A stretch of 64,000 nt of DNA from Lolium rigidum (Eukaryota; Streptophyta; Magnoliopsida; Poales; Poaceae): assembly GCF_022539505.1 (NCBI RefSeq), contig NC_061510.1:36915047-36979046 (forward strand), given 5' to 3'. This document shows positions 10,299 to 20,431 of the stretch, piece after piece. Positions within the stretch are counted from its first letter, which is position 1; every line of letters begins with the position of its first letter. The notes beneath the pieces are model-generated. The model searched no databases, was not told the origin of the DNA, and saw nothing but the letters and a program-made list of their open reading frames with translations. A program made the position numbers and the translations under genes.

Positions 10299-11460
10299 TG
10301 TTATCACCGTAATTTGACCGGATCGAGGTGGGCCGCGATTAAAGATGGGCTTGAAGAATACATATGGAAGAAATACATGAATCGGCCTTGTATACAAAGT
10401 TTGGGCTAGTTTGCCGTGTATCTGTAAATATAGTAGGATACGTGTCGGTTAGATAGAGTTTGGCTCGTGCTCGGTTGGGATTATTCCCACGTTAGAAAGT
10501 CTACGGACTATAAATATGTATCTAGGGTTTCTGAAATAAACAACAATCACGTTCACCACAAACCAATCTAGGCGCATCGCCAACTCCCTTGTCTCGAGGG
10601 TTTCTTCCGGTAAGATCATGTCGCCTAGATCGCATCTTGCGATCTAGGCAAGACACGTTTATTCACTATTCATGCGTTGCTCGTGGCCGAAGCCTTGTTG
10701 ATGGCGAGCAACGTAGTTATCATAGATGTGTTAGGGTTAGCATTGTTTCATCGTATCATATGCTTTCGTCCGTGCAACCCTTAGACATCTAGCCGCCCTT
10801 ACACCTATCTTAGGTGTAAGGGCGGCACCTCGCTTGATCATTATTTAGTAGATCCGATCCGTTATGATTGCTCCTTGTTCTTCAAGGATTAGTTTAATAT
10901 CTCGCATAGTTAGGCCTTACAAACGGGTTGAAGGATCCAAGTGGCACGTAGGGTGTAGTTTGCTAGCCCTAGACAGGATGTTCCGGGGATCAACTTCATG
11001 TTGGTTTTTAGGCCTTGTCTAGGGTCGGTTTATGATCACCGTGCGTGGCCGCCAGGCTCAATCACGCGTAGGATGTTCCGATTATGTGGTGAAAACCCTA
11101 AATCGTAGTAGGTCGTGTTAGATTTATTTCGATCAAGCAGGACCACCATGTGATCGTACACCTCGTGCGAATCGTGGGTGGATCGGCTCCTTGAGCCGAT
11201 TCACAGGACAACCTGAGAGCCGATCGAGGCTCGTATTTAATGTTTACGTGTATGCCATGCAGGAAACTAAGCGAGGCACATCCATCACCTTCCTGACCAG
11301 GTATAGGTCAGGTGGCACGCCCTTGCACCAAGCATCGGACGTGCGTGCCGAGTCTTTGCGGGCCGTCGCTCGAGGGACCAGGGCCAGCCGCAGTCCTGGG
11401 AGCCTCCCGGCTCTACTGTGTTGCCCGTCGCTGCTCGCCGGTGGGTTTCTGACCGCAACA
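10299..11460 (+). repeat. 3' LTR of inner Gypsy element
   Basis: Begins TGTTATCACCG after the polypurine-like CCAGGGGGCATG and ends GACCGCAACA. TATA box at 10509-10516; inverted repeat at 10792-10826. TSD aagtc follows at 11461-11465. Confidence 0.95.
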
Positions 11461-11635
11461 AAGTCATTGATTTATGATTCAGTTGTTTACTCATGTCATT
11501 ACCATTGTTTTGATCGCTGCATTCATTACATATGCTTACAATAGTATGATCAAGGTTATGATGGCATGTCACTCCAGAAATTATCTTTGTTATCGTTTAC
11601 TCGCTCGGGACGAGCAGAACTAAGCTTGGGGATGC
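11461..11635 (+). other. Resumed Athila-type internal sequence with polypurine tract
   Basis: Joins directly to 3268 when the inner element and one TSD copy are removed. It ends with the polypurine tract AAGCTTGGGGA (11622-11632), which primes plus-strand synthesis next to the 3' LTR. Confidence 0.8.
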
Positions 11636-13229
11636 CGATACGTCTCCGACGTATCGATAATTTCTTATGTTCCATGCCACATTATAGATGATATCTACAT
11701 ATTTTATACACATTATATGTCGTATTTATGCATTTTCCGGCACTAACCTATTAACGAGATGCCGAAGAGCCGATTGTTGTTTTCTCGCTGTTTTTGGTTT
11801 CAGTAAATCCTAGTAAGGAAATATTCTCGGAATTGGACGAAATCAACGCCCGGGGTCCTATTTTTGCACGAAGCTTCCGTAAGACCGAGGGGAAAGGAAG
11901 TGGGGCCACGAGGCGCCGCCACAACAGGGCGGCGCGGCCCAGGTCTTGGCCGCGCGGCCCGGTGTGTGGGGCCCTCGTGTGGCCCCCGCGTTGCCCTTCC
12001 GCCTACTTAAAGCCTTCGTCGCGAAACCCCCGCATCGAGAGCCACGATACGGAAAACCTATCGAGACGCCGCCGCCGCCAATCCCATCTCGGGAATTCAG
12101 AGATCGCCTCCGGCACCTCCGCCGGAGAGGGGAATCATCTCCCGGAGGACTCTTCACCGCCATGGTCGCCTCCGGAGTGATGAGTGAGTAGTTCACCCCC
12201 GGACTATGGGTCCATAGCAGTAGCTAGATGGTTGTCTTCTCCTCATGTGCTTCATTGTCGGATCTTGTGAGCTGCCTAACATGATCAAGATCATCTATCC
12301 GTAATTCTATATGTTGTGTTTGTCGGGATCCGATGGATAGAGAATACTATGTTATGTTGATTATCAATCTATTACCTATGTGTTGTTTATGATCTTGCAT
12401 GCTCTCCGTTATTAGTAGAGGCTCTGGCCAAGTTTTTACTCTTAACTCCAAGAGGGAGTATTTATGCTCGATAGTGGGTTCATGCCACCATTAAATGTGG
12501 GACGAGTGACGTAAAGTTCTAAGGTTGTGGATGTGCTGTTGCCACTAGGGATAAAACATTGATGCTATGTCCGAGGATGTAGTTATTGATTACATTACGC
12601 ACCATACTTAATGCAATTGTCTCGTTGTTTGCAACTTAATACCGGAAGGGGTTCGGATGATAACCTCGAAGGTGGACTTTTTAGGCATAGATGCATGCTC
12701 GGATAGCGGTCTATGTACTTTGTCGTAATGCCCAATTAAATCTCACAATACTCATCATATCATGTATGTGCATGGTCATGCCCTCTCTATTTGTCAATTG
12801 CCCGACTGTAATTTGTTCACCCAACATGCTATTTATCTTATGGGAGAGACACCTCTAGTGAACTGTGGACCCCGGTCCATTCTTTACATCCGAAATACAA
12901 ATCTGCTGCTATTGTTCTTTACCGTTTTCTCGCAAACAATCATCATCCACACTATACATCTAATCCTTTGTTACAGCAAGCCGGTGAGATTGACAACCTC
13001 ACCTGTTTCGTTGGGGCAAAGTACTTTGGTTGTGTTGTGCAGGTTCCACGTTGGCGCCGGAATCTTCGGTGTTGCGCCGCACTACATCCCGCCGCCATCA
13101 ACCTTCGACGTGCTTCTTGGCTCCTCCTGGTTCGATAAACCTTGGTTTCTTTCTGAGGGAAAACTTGCCGCTGTACGCATCACACCTTCCTCTTGGGGTT
13201 CCCAACGGACGCGTGATGTACGCGTATCA
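11636..13229 (+). repeat. 3' LTR of Athila-type element
   Basis: The LTR of about 1.6 kb runs from CGATACGTCTCC to GTACGCGTATCA. The 3' end TGATACG-type inverted terminus (CGTATCA) implies that the LTR originally began TGATACG; here it reads CGATACG, a CTG to CCG change at the junction. If TGCCGATACG is taken as the start, the boundary is 11633. The ORFs inside (11794-12180, 12762 onward) are LTR noise. Base 13230 onward matches the Copia LTR. Confidence 0.82.
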
Positions 13230-13642
13230 TGGAGCTCGCCCCAACCTTGTGAAGGAACCACCGCCTCGACCGGTGCCTTAGTGGAGAAGGGGGAGCTCCT
13301 TTGTGGAGCTCTCTCGAGGAAGAAGGTGAGGCCTTCCTTCGTGGTGTGGCCGCCTAGCCTCTTGTGTGAGGCCAGCACCTCCTCAATGCAGACGTACTCC
13401 CTTTTATGGGAGGAACTGCGGGAAACAAACCTCGCCTCGTCTCCGCGCCCTCCGGTTGTCCCGCTCCTTACTTTGACTATCATATTTGGTTCCTTTACTT
13501 GTTGCACTAGACTAGGACCATACTAGGATCACCTCGAATAACAAAGCTATCACCTTTACTTCCGTTGCACTAAAAATTGAAAAAGGCTAAAAATTGTGTA
13601 GCGTCCATTCACCCCCCCCTCTTGTTCGCTACGATCCGTTCA
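13230..13642 (+). repeat. Partial 5' LTR of Sirevirus-like Copia (3' part only)
   Basis: 413 bp matching 21972-22388 of the 3' LTR and ending GATCCGTTCA. The break at 13230 coincides with the end of the Athila-type LTR, so the insertion used the site TGGAG (13230-13234) as its right TSD copy. Confidence 0.9.
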
Positions 13643-13657
13643 ATTGGTATCAGAGCA
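13643..13657 (+). other. Primer binding site (initiator tRNA-Met type)
   Basis: ATTGGTATCAGAGCA directly follows the 5' LTR. TGGTATCAGAGC is the canonical Copia primer site complementary to the 3' end of initiator methionyl tRNA. Confidence 0.92.
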
Positions 13658-13690
13658 AGGTTTTCTTGCTCGAGCTTTACCGCGTAAGAA

Positions 13691-15722
13691 ATGGCCGAAC
13701 AAGAGAAGGATGTGAATGGGCTCCTTCCGGTGAGCAATCACCTCCACCATCAATCGCCGATAGCACTCCGGCTACTTTGGATGACCTCAAGAAATTGGAG
13801 TCATCCATTGTATGTCAAATGAAGGCTATGATGATGGAGTTGATGGCTCCAAAACCAACCCCATCATAGATCCTAAGGCAAGTGCCGATATTCCTCCACA
13901 ACAAGTCAACACCCTTCCTCTTGTTGGTTTTGTCACGCAATCGACAAAACAACCTCGAGAAGGGGATCTTGAGGATGTTGGCACTTCATCAAAAGGGAAG
14001 GATGAACCACCGGTTGCGGGACAATTAGGGGGTAATCACGCGGTGCCTCCACCAAGTGATTACACCGTAAATGTTCCAATACCTATGCCTCATATTTTAT
14101 CTCATGGTTCACCACCGCTACTTGAGTCTCATAGTTTTGAAAATTGGCAATTCTTAATGAGTTCTCATGTGCGCAGCGCTTCTACCGAGCATTGGCGCAT
14201 CATCGAGGAGGGTTATTCACCACGAGACCCAAAGAACTTGACAAGAAGAGAGGTGGTGGATGAACAACTCAACTCCACCGCCATCAACATGATTCACATG
14301 GTCGTCACGCCCAAGGACCGCGCTCATATTCTCTCTCTCAAGACCGCCAAGGAAGCATGGGATAAACTCGACAAGCTCTTCCTCGAAAATGAGAGCATTC
14401 AAAGCTCTCGTTTCGATGAAGTGAACAACATGGCCGACAACTTCGTCATGAATGAGGGAGAATCGCCCAAAGAGATGTACCGGCACCTTATCGCTCTTGT
14501 CGTACAAATGCAAGATCTTGGAGCAACATTTGTGGATGACTCTTGGATCAAGCGGAAGTTCTACAACGCTCTCCTTCCGTACGACGAAGTGAAGTTGACG
14601 ACCATCCACCAAAACGCCTCCTTCCGCGCTATGACATCCGATGAAGTCCTTAGTGAAGTCATCGCTTTGGACATCTCCAAGAAGAATGCTGAAGATCTTG
14701 TTGCTCGCGGTCACAACACCTGCAAGCCCAACCTTGCGTTGAAGATGAAGGAGCATGAAGCTAGTGAGAGCGATGAGAATCCCATTGAGTGGGGTCCGGA
14801 TGATCTCGAGGCCAACTATCATGAACATATGTCTCTTGCCGCCAAGAGTTTTTGGAGTGGGAACAAGACACGAAGCTCAAGGCCGAGGAGATACTTTCCT
14901 CATGATTCTACCAGATACTCCTCCAAGAGTCCAAGGGAGGATCAAAAGGGGAGATCATGCTACAATTGCAGCGACAAAAGTCATTTTGTTGCGGATTGTA
15001 TCTTTGAGAGAAGGCAAGACAATGGTGGAAGGCTCATCCGAAAGAGCAAGTACAAATCCCTCTCCAAAGGTTTCTCCAAGTTCTCCTCAAACTCCGATGA
15101 CACCAAGGTCTCCTTCACCAAGAAGCCTAGAGCCTTCATTATCCGTGAGGAGTACTCCTCCGATGAAGGTGATGAGCGTGAAGACAAGGGTTCGAACAAA
15201 AAGGAAGAGGGAGTGGCCGCCATCGCCATTTCGAATCCCTCCATCTCCCTCTTCCACTCTCCAAATGAGAACCTCGTCACCAACAACTCTCGTTGCCTTG
15301 TGGCAAAGGTATTGTTGGAGGTAGAACCCCTTTCCGAACCTACACCTTCCTCTAATGCTATATCTTTTGTGGGTTTGGATGATCCTCTCACTAGCATGCT
15401 AGGGGATCAAGGCCGTATTGAGGAAAAGGAGAGGCTTGAGAAGGAGGCGGAATTAGAGCTTATCTCTCTCACTCAAGCTCATGAGGAAGAGTTGTGCATG
15501 CGCATGTCTCTTGAAGCTAGTGCTATTGTTCTCAAAGACTCCAACAACTCCTTCATCTCCCAACTCATTAAGGACCGAGACTATGCTCTTGGTTGGGTGG
15601 ATGAGCTCAAGACGAAGAAGCGCTATCTTGAAGAAAACCATGAATGGTTGCTTGAGGATGTTGCAACCCTCACCAAGAACTTCAATCCTTGGAGAGTAAG
15701 TTTGTGCTCCTATCCGAGATGA
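13691..15722 (+). CDS. Gag of Sirevirus-like Copia element (N-terminal frameshifts)
   Basis: The likely start is ATG at 13691 (MAEQEKDVNG). Two frame changes before 13870 lead into a long open frame, 13812-15722. Domain order: Copia-type Gag/UBN2 domain (nucleotides about 14130-14700; SFENWQFLMSSHV, later AKEAWDKLDKLF), a CCHC zinc knuckle CYNCSDKSHFVADC at about 14959-15000, a Ser/Lys-rich segment with acidic EEYSSDEGDE, and a C-terminal coiled coil (about 15410-15680). Gag packages the RNA, and the coiled coil fits known Sirevirus Gag proteins. Apart from the N-terminal frame changes the protein is well preserved, in contrast to the decayed pol downstream. Confidence 0.85.
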
Positions 15723-15778
15723 GGAGGCATCCTCAAGAATAAGCGTACAAGAAGGAAGAAGATGAAGGCCCCAATTCA

Positions 15779-16528
15779 TGTTGTGATAAGCTCCTTGATG
15801 AAGTTTGCTCTTTAAGAAGACATAATGCAAGACTCTTGGAAGTCAATTCTCTCCAAGAGGAAGCCTTGGATGAGTACTATTGCTTGAGTAAAGAGAAGGT
15901 GCCATGTTGCGATCATGAAGAAGAGATTGTCACTCTAAATAGACACAAGGCCAAGCTCAAGGAAGTGAATGATATGCAAAATGAGTCCTTGATGGAGTGG
16001 AATCGCTTGAGCAAGGAAGAGGTTACTTGTTGTAACCATGAGGAAGAAATTGCCTCTCTAAAGAGGATCAAGGCCAACCATATGGTGATCAAGTCCATGC
16101 AAGATGAAGCGTTGAAAGAGTACCATCTCGCAAGCAAAGACCACATTTGTTGCAACCATGAAGACGACATTGCCACCTTAGAAAGACACAAGCGTTTGCT
16201 CTTGAAAAGGAATTCCCTTCTAGAAGAAGCATTGTTAGAGCATTTCCGGGTGAATAAGGAGAAAGAGGTTCAATTGTTTGACATCACTCACCCTCACCCG
16301 GATCATGAATATGAAATCAATCGTTTGAAGTCCAAAATTGAAAGTATCCAAATCCAAGCCCAATACTTGGAAGGAGTCATTGAAGCTAGAGCCGAAGCCA
16401 ATGAGGGCTCTTGCAATGAAGGAGAAGTGGCCATAAAGCCAAAGAAGAAGAGAGGAAGAAGGATCAAGATAAAGAAGAACATCATGATAGGACCCATTGA
16501 AAAATGGGTTCTTATATCCAAGTCTTGA
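15779..16528 (+). CDS. Coiled-coil extension with four CC-x-H repeats of about 41 residues
   Basis: An open frame after a short break from gag. It contains units beginning with Cys-Cys at nucleotides 15779, 15905, 16028 and 16148, spaced 42, 41 and 40 codons; the last three read CCDHEEEI, CCNHEEEI and CCNHEDDI. Each unit continues with a heptad-like helix (for example LKEVNDMQNESLMEWNRLSK). A basic tail (KPKKKRGRRIKIKKN) near 16435-16480 could be a nuclear localisation or nucleic-acid binding segment. It is probably the C-terminal part of Gag or a Gag-Pol linker of this Sirevirus-like element. The paired Cys with nearby His suggests metal binding but resembles no zinc-finger class that I can name. 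Confidence 0.6.
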   Translation, partial: CCDKLLDEVCSLRRHNARLLEVNSLQEEALDEYYCLSKEKVPCCDHEEEIVTLNRHKAKLKEVNDMQNESLMEWNRLSKEEVTCCNHEEEIASLKRIKANHMVIKSMQDEALKEYHLASKDHICCNHEDDIATLERHKRLLLKRNSLLEEALLEHFRVNKEKEVQLFDITHPHPDHEYEINRLKSKIESIQIQAQYLEGVIEARAEANEGSCNEGEVAIKPKKKRGRRIKIKKNIMIGPIEKWVLISKS

Positions 16529-16879
16529 TCCATGAAGGTCTTTGCTTCCGGTGGTGCTTATTGGATGGTTGATGTGGAAGTCACAAGTCTTATGACCGGA
16601 AGCAAGGGATTTGTTGTCATCCTCGAGCCATCTCTTTCTATCATCTCTCATGGCGACAACACAAGCAAGCTTAAAGGTATTGGGCCTTGACAAGGTAGTG
16701 GTAACACTCAACCTTGTCAAGACCCTTGTTTACAATGTTCTTTCCGTTCATCGTTTCACACGCTTGGGTCTTTGTACCTTTTGATATGAACATATGGTGG
16801 TCCTCTTGTGGAGCAAGATACTCGTACCTTTGTTGAATATGTGGAAAGCGATATGTATGTTGTCGTGAAAGACGACATC

Positions 16880-17205
16880 TCTCACTCTTTGCCTATTCAT
16901 TAAAGGTGACAAGGGTTGGTTATGGCTTTACCAACTATCCCATGTCAACATGAGGACTTTGCAAAGTCTCCACAAGGGAGGCCACATTCTCGGACTAATA
17001 GAAAATGTTCCCTCTTGCAAAGTTCGTGTTGTAGGACTTGCAATAAGGAGCAACAATGGAATGGAGTTCAAGTTCTACATCTTGGATGTCTTCCTTGTCA
17101 AACAAGGAATCCAACATATACTCCTCACCATATACTTTCCCCAACACCATGGGGTTGCCGGAAGCGAAAGCCTAACCTTAGTTGAAGACACTCAAATATG
17201 ATGAT
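16880..17205 (+). pseudogene. Integrase remnant of Sirevirus-like Copia
   Basis: Fragments of the pre-integrase and integrase core are readable: MRTLQSLHKGGHILGL (about 16950-17000) resembles the GAG_pre-integrase segment, then IRSNNGMEFK (about 17045-17075) matches the catalytic-core strand around the second Asp, and QHHGVAGSESLTL (about 17140-17180) matches the segment with the catalytic Glu, here altered. The region between is deleted, so the enzyme is dead. Confidence 0.6.
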
Positions 17206-17850
17206 GGAGTACGAGTCTATTGTGTGGGTTGTGGAATTGTATGATGTGACTTTTGATGAAGATGATAGTGCTTTGGAGGGGCGAAGTGCTTCTTGTGAGA
17301 AAGGAGATGCAATTCCCCCGGTCACCGTAGGAAGGAAGGGTGTTAGCTCTCGCCGACCTCAAAAGCTACCTTCTACGAGTGTCGGGGAAGGACGAAGTTC
17401 CACCTATGTGGAGCCATCTACACCACAAGGCCAAGCTTCCTCCGTTGAACAACCAAGTGAGAGTCAACCTCTTCCACAACCTCAAGTTCGGCATCAACAA
17501 CAATGAGGGTCAAGGCGGGGACCTAAACCATGATGAAGATCAAGGGACCTCACAAGAATCCATCTCTATGGTCCATTCTCGCCATCAAGCAAAGGCATCA
17601 AGGCTCCTTCATAACTCAAGCAAAGTACGTTCAAGACATTCTCAAGAGAAAGATATGAATGGGCCAACGGTATAGGAACCCCAAGTACCTAAAGAGTCAA
17701 CTCTCTCATGATGAGACCGTCAAGGCGATAGGACTCATGCTCTACCGTTCAACGATAAGGTTCGCTTCTCTACCTTTGTGCTTCTCATCCGGACATTGTG
17801 TCAAGAGTGGGCATTCACATACCACTTTTGTGCTATATGTCTAGATGTAA
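17198..17850 (+). pseudogene. Post-integrase and RT/RNase H remnants of Sirevirus-like Copia
   Basis: Begins with a segment typical of the region after integrase (VVELYDVTFDEDDSALEG), then a Pro/Gln/Ser-rich stretch. From about 17590 only short matches to RT C-terminal sequence remain (a FITQAKYVQDIL-like string near 17615-17645 and a YRSTIRF... string near 17745). The RT palm with YVDD is absent, so a large internal deletion removed it. Confidence 0.5.
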
Positions 17851-18330
17851 AGCACGCATGAACATATGGGGAGTGCGGTTTAAACTTATTGAGCTATCCC
17901 TCCCCCCATAATGCATAAAGAAACCCAAAACATTCTCTATTTGTCAACTAAGTGACTAATGAGCTTCATGTTGAGTTGTGGCCGTGGGTCCTAGATACAT
18001 CTACGCGACATCACACCACTATACTCTTACACGGTGGCCTCGGCCATCAACCTCCTCTTTGAGGAGCTTTTGTTTTTGGGTTCTTCTTGTTTTCTTTGAT
18101 CTTCTTTTGGTTTCCTTTTCCCTTTTTTCTTTTGGTTTTTCTTTTCTCCATGTTCTTCGTGGGAGATTCACCCAAGCTTGGCTTTTCATGCTTTGATTCT
18201 TGCAAGCTTGGTTGAGTAGTACCTTAACAGTTTCGACATCTAAACCTAAGCCAATACCTATCTCTTGAGCCAATTCAGTCTAAAAGCACAAGTCTACACC
18301 AAAATCTGAGTGTTTTTGAGCTTTGGAGGC

Positions 18331-18482
18331 TGGTACTACCGGTCCTCAGGCCGGTACTACCGTTTCAGTGCAGTATCCTGACGATTGTCAGAAGTTTGCC
18401 CTGGAGCGGTACAACCGCCCGAGGTACCGGGCAAGTACCGGTAAGCGGTACTACCGCTTGCGCCTTTGACTTAAGGTACCGG
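18331..18482 (+). repeat. Palindromic GGTACTACCG cluster, internal copy 1
   Basis: Several copies of GGTACTACCG, GCGGTACTACCGC and partial forms within 150 bp. They are the same words that crowd the 3' LTR promoter (21271-21634). Confidence 0.75.
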
Positions 18483-18842
18483 GTGGGTCGGCTTTCTTCC
18501 CAACACATCACTTTCCCCCACCCACCTCGAGTCAAAGCGCCCCCAAACTCCAAGACCTCGAGGAGACCGGCCCTGATCTCCTCCTCCGGCCATCCCCGGC
18601 CAAATCTCCTCCGTGGAGAAGCTTCCCCACCCTCTTCTCCACCATGTCCTCCGGTATGGGCTCTAATCTCTCTCTAGGGTGTGTTGAATTCCCTAGATGC
18701 ATAGGTTAGGGTTTTTTGGAGTTTGTGGTGGAGAAACCTTCTTGGAAGCCTCTTCATGTACAGGGATACTAGCTAGCAACATTGTGTGATACTATGAACT
18801 TCATTGCCATGAATCTCGACCTAGGTCTAGGTGTGCTGAGCT

Positions 18843-18920
18843 TGAGCGGTAGTATCGCTCGTTCACGAACGGTACTACCGGTTCAAGCGGTACTACCGGT
18901 CCAGGTCCCGGTACTACCGC
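18843..18920 (+). repeat. Palindromic GGTACTACCG cluster, internal copy 2
   Basis: Four palindrome copies in 78 bp, about 60 bp upstream of the env-like ORF. Confidence 0.75.
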
Positions 18921-18979
18921 TATGTCTGATTTCACCTATGTTGCTTGTTAGTGTCCTTTTTGATCTTTAACTCCAAGGC

Positions 18980-20431
18980 TTGTGCACTTATCCCCTATTC
19001 CCTCTACAACCTATGCTGTTCACAGGTCCATCCAAGTCCCGTAGTGGCGCCAAGGTCAAGCCTCCTTCTCGTCGTCACCGAGAGGAAGAAGAGCAAGAAG
19101 AGATTGTCTCGACAAGGAGCACCAAACTCCAAAGGGAAGCAGCAACGGCAGCTAGCAAAAGGACCACCTCGGGACCTCAAAAGTCTACGACTTCTCTCAA
19201 GAAAGACCAATTCTTGCAAGTACGAGGAGACAATCCGTACTTTTTCCAAGGAACTCTCGTCAGTGCCCCAATCCCTTCTTCTACCACGCCGATCAAGAAA
19301 GGATTTACAATGATGTCTATGGGTCAAAGGAGTTCAATTGTTGCCCGCAATACTCCATCAACATGGACAAGCTCTAAGGAGGTAATATGTCAATTCTATG
19401 CCACCGTGGTGTTTCTTGAGGATGACGGTGGTTTTCGCTCGCTAAAGTGGATGACCAAGGAGTTTGTGATGGAGGCCACGTGGCAGGAGTTTGCTAGGGG
19501 CATTGGCTATGATCTACCCGACTATGATATCAACTTCTTCCGGATTCACCTTCAAGCCAAGCCAATGGCCAAGGAAAAGATGGCCAACCTCTACATCCCC
19601 GGAAGAATGTTGTGTGGAAGTGCCAATCATCTTCTCCCCGTCTACGACATCATGAACCGCATCTATCGCAGCACCATCAACCCCAAGCACACCAACCAAG
19701 ATGATGTGCATGGTTTCCTTGTGAACCTCCTTGTGTGCACTGATCAGATGAGGGGTCGCGGCAAGCAATTGGATGTCATGGACTACATATGGCATGAGAT
19801 GCGTGATTGTGCCTTCCTCCGCAAGCTTCCTCAATGTACGCCCTACATCATGAGGCCCATTTGCCTCAAATGGGATCAAGCTGGCCGTGGAGATCTCCTA
19901 GAGCAATGCCGCCCTCTCACTATCCATAAGGAGAAGAGCCCCCTTGTCAAGAATCATGATCTTCCAAGGTTTGGCAAGAAAGCCCCCAAAGACCCGGAGG
20001 AGGAGGAAGCCGATAGTGATGACTCCGACTTCGTGCCAAACTCCGTCAAGACCAAAGGCCTCTTTGCCAAGCTCACCGCTCGCCACAAGAAGTCCCTTTG
20101 CTTCAAGGAGGACCTCCAAGACAAGATGTACCAAGCCCACCATGACAACAAGAAGATCCGCCAACACCAAAAGGCAATGATGAGGCACATGGGCCTTACT
20201 GTCTCCGAGGACAACATCACACCCCCCGGTGAATGGAAGTCCAAGTACACTTGGTCGAGCTCGGAGGACTCCATCCCCGAGCGCATTGTTCGCCCCTCTC
20301 CACCACCTCATGGCAAGGGCCATGTCGAAGATGAAGAGGACGAGGAGATGGAGGATGGTGATGATGAGGAGGAGGACGAGAAAGGCGAGGAGGATGATGA
20401 TGATGACGAGGAGGATGATCATGACGAGTGA
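18980..20431 (+). CDS. Env-like ORF of Sirevirus-like Copia, intact
   Basis: An uninterrupted ORF of 483 residues with ATG at 18980 and stop at 20429-20431. The N-terminal 75 residues are Lys/Arg/Ser-rich. A conserved globular core follows (about residues 80-320) with Trp/Cys-containing segments such as VICQFYATVVFLEDDGGFRS, NLYIPGRMLCGSANHL and VNLLVCTDQMRGRG. The C-terminal 60 residues are almost wholly Asp/Glu (EDDDDDEEDDHDE). No signal peptide or transmembrane helix is evident, so a true envelope role is unproven. It sits between pol and the 3' LTR, the position of the second ORF in Sireviruses. Its preservation beside a deleted pol is notable. Confidence 0.8.
   Translation: MCTYPLFPLQPMLFTGPSKSRSGAKVKPPSRRHREEEEQEEIVSTRSTKLQREAATAASKRTTSGPQKSTTSLKKDQFLQVRGDNPYFFQGTLVSAPIPSSTTPIKKGFTMMSMGQRSSIVARNTPSTWTSSKEVICQFYATVVFLEDDGGFRSLKWMTKEFVMEATWQEFARGIGYDLPDYDINFFRIHLQAKPMAKEKMANLYIPGRMLCGSANHLLPVYDIMNRIYRSTINPKHTNQDDVHGFLVNLLVCTDQMRGRGKQLDVMDYIWHEMRDCAFLRKLPQCTPYIMRPICLKWDQAGRGDLLEQCRPLTIHKEKSPLVKNHDLPRFGKKAPKDPEEEEADSDDSDFVPNSVKTKGLFAKLTARHKKSLCFKEDLQDKMYQAHHDNKKIRQHQKAMMRHMGLTVSEDNITPPGEWKSKYTWSSSEDSIPERIVRPSPPPHGKGHVEDEEDEEMEDGDDEEEDEKGEEDDDDDEEDDHDE

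Larger units (their letters stand above)
3269..11460 (+). mobile_element. Complete non-autonomous Gypsy retrotransposon (gag-protease only, antisense ORFs)
   Basis: The 8192-bp element has LTRs of 1164 bp (3269-4432) and 1162 bp (10299-11460), both TG...CA, flanked by TSD aagtc. A primer binding region follows the 5' LTR, and a CCAGGGGGCATG tract precedes the 3' LTR. Sense-strand coding covers Gag and an aspartic protease only. No reverse transcriptase, RNase H or integrase is present between 7795 and 10298. That space instead holds two minus-strand ORFs (8061-8771 and 9510-10016). Antisense ORFs just upstream of the 3' LTR are known in the Tat lineage of Gypsy elements (for example Grande). 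A partial second member of the family lies at 56747-57248. The exact family name is not assigned. Confidence 0.92.
1..13229 (+). mobile_element. Athila-type Gypsy retrotransposon, non-autonomous, 5' end outside window, split by an inner Gypsy element
   Basis: The window opens inside the gag-protease region (1-787). A long non-coding 3' region follows, is interrupted at 3268 by another retrotransposon and resumes at 11461. The polypurine tract AAGCTTGGGGA lies at 11622-11632 and a 3' LTR ends at 13229. No reverse transcriptase, RNase H or integrase sequence lies between the protease and the 3' LTR, so the element cannot encode its own polymerase. The 3' LTR ends exactly where sequence matching 21972 onward of the Copia 3' LTR begins, so the element sits inside the 5' LTR of that Copia. 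The Athila-type assignment (Sabrina/WHAM-like) is from memory of Triticeae copies; the superfamily and structure are more certain than the name. Confidence 0.8.
17850..18979 (+). other. Spacer before env-like ORF with T-rich tract and palindromic motifs
   Basis: No convincing gene. A pyrimidine-rich tract lies at about 18060-18150. Two clusters of the GGTACTACCG-type palindrome lie at 18331-18482 and 18843-18920. A TCTCTCTAGGG string near 18665-18678 resembles a splice acceptor, which could join a leader to the env-like ORF. Confidence 0.45.

Noticed and set aside
11794..12196. Overlapping ORFs of 81-128 codons on both strands in GC-rich sequence
   Set aside because: They lie inside the Athila-type LTR, are typical GC-rich open frames, and have no domain or conserved start.
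12762..13526. 254-codon ORF
   Set aside because: It crosses the boundary between the Athila LTR and the Copia LTR at 13229/13230, so it is accidental.
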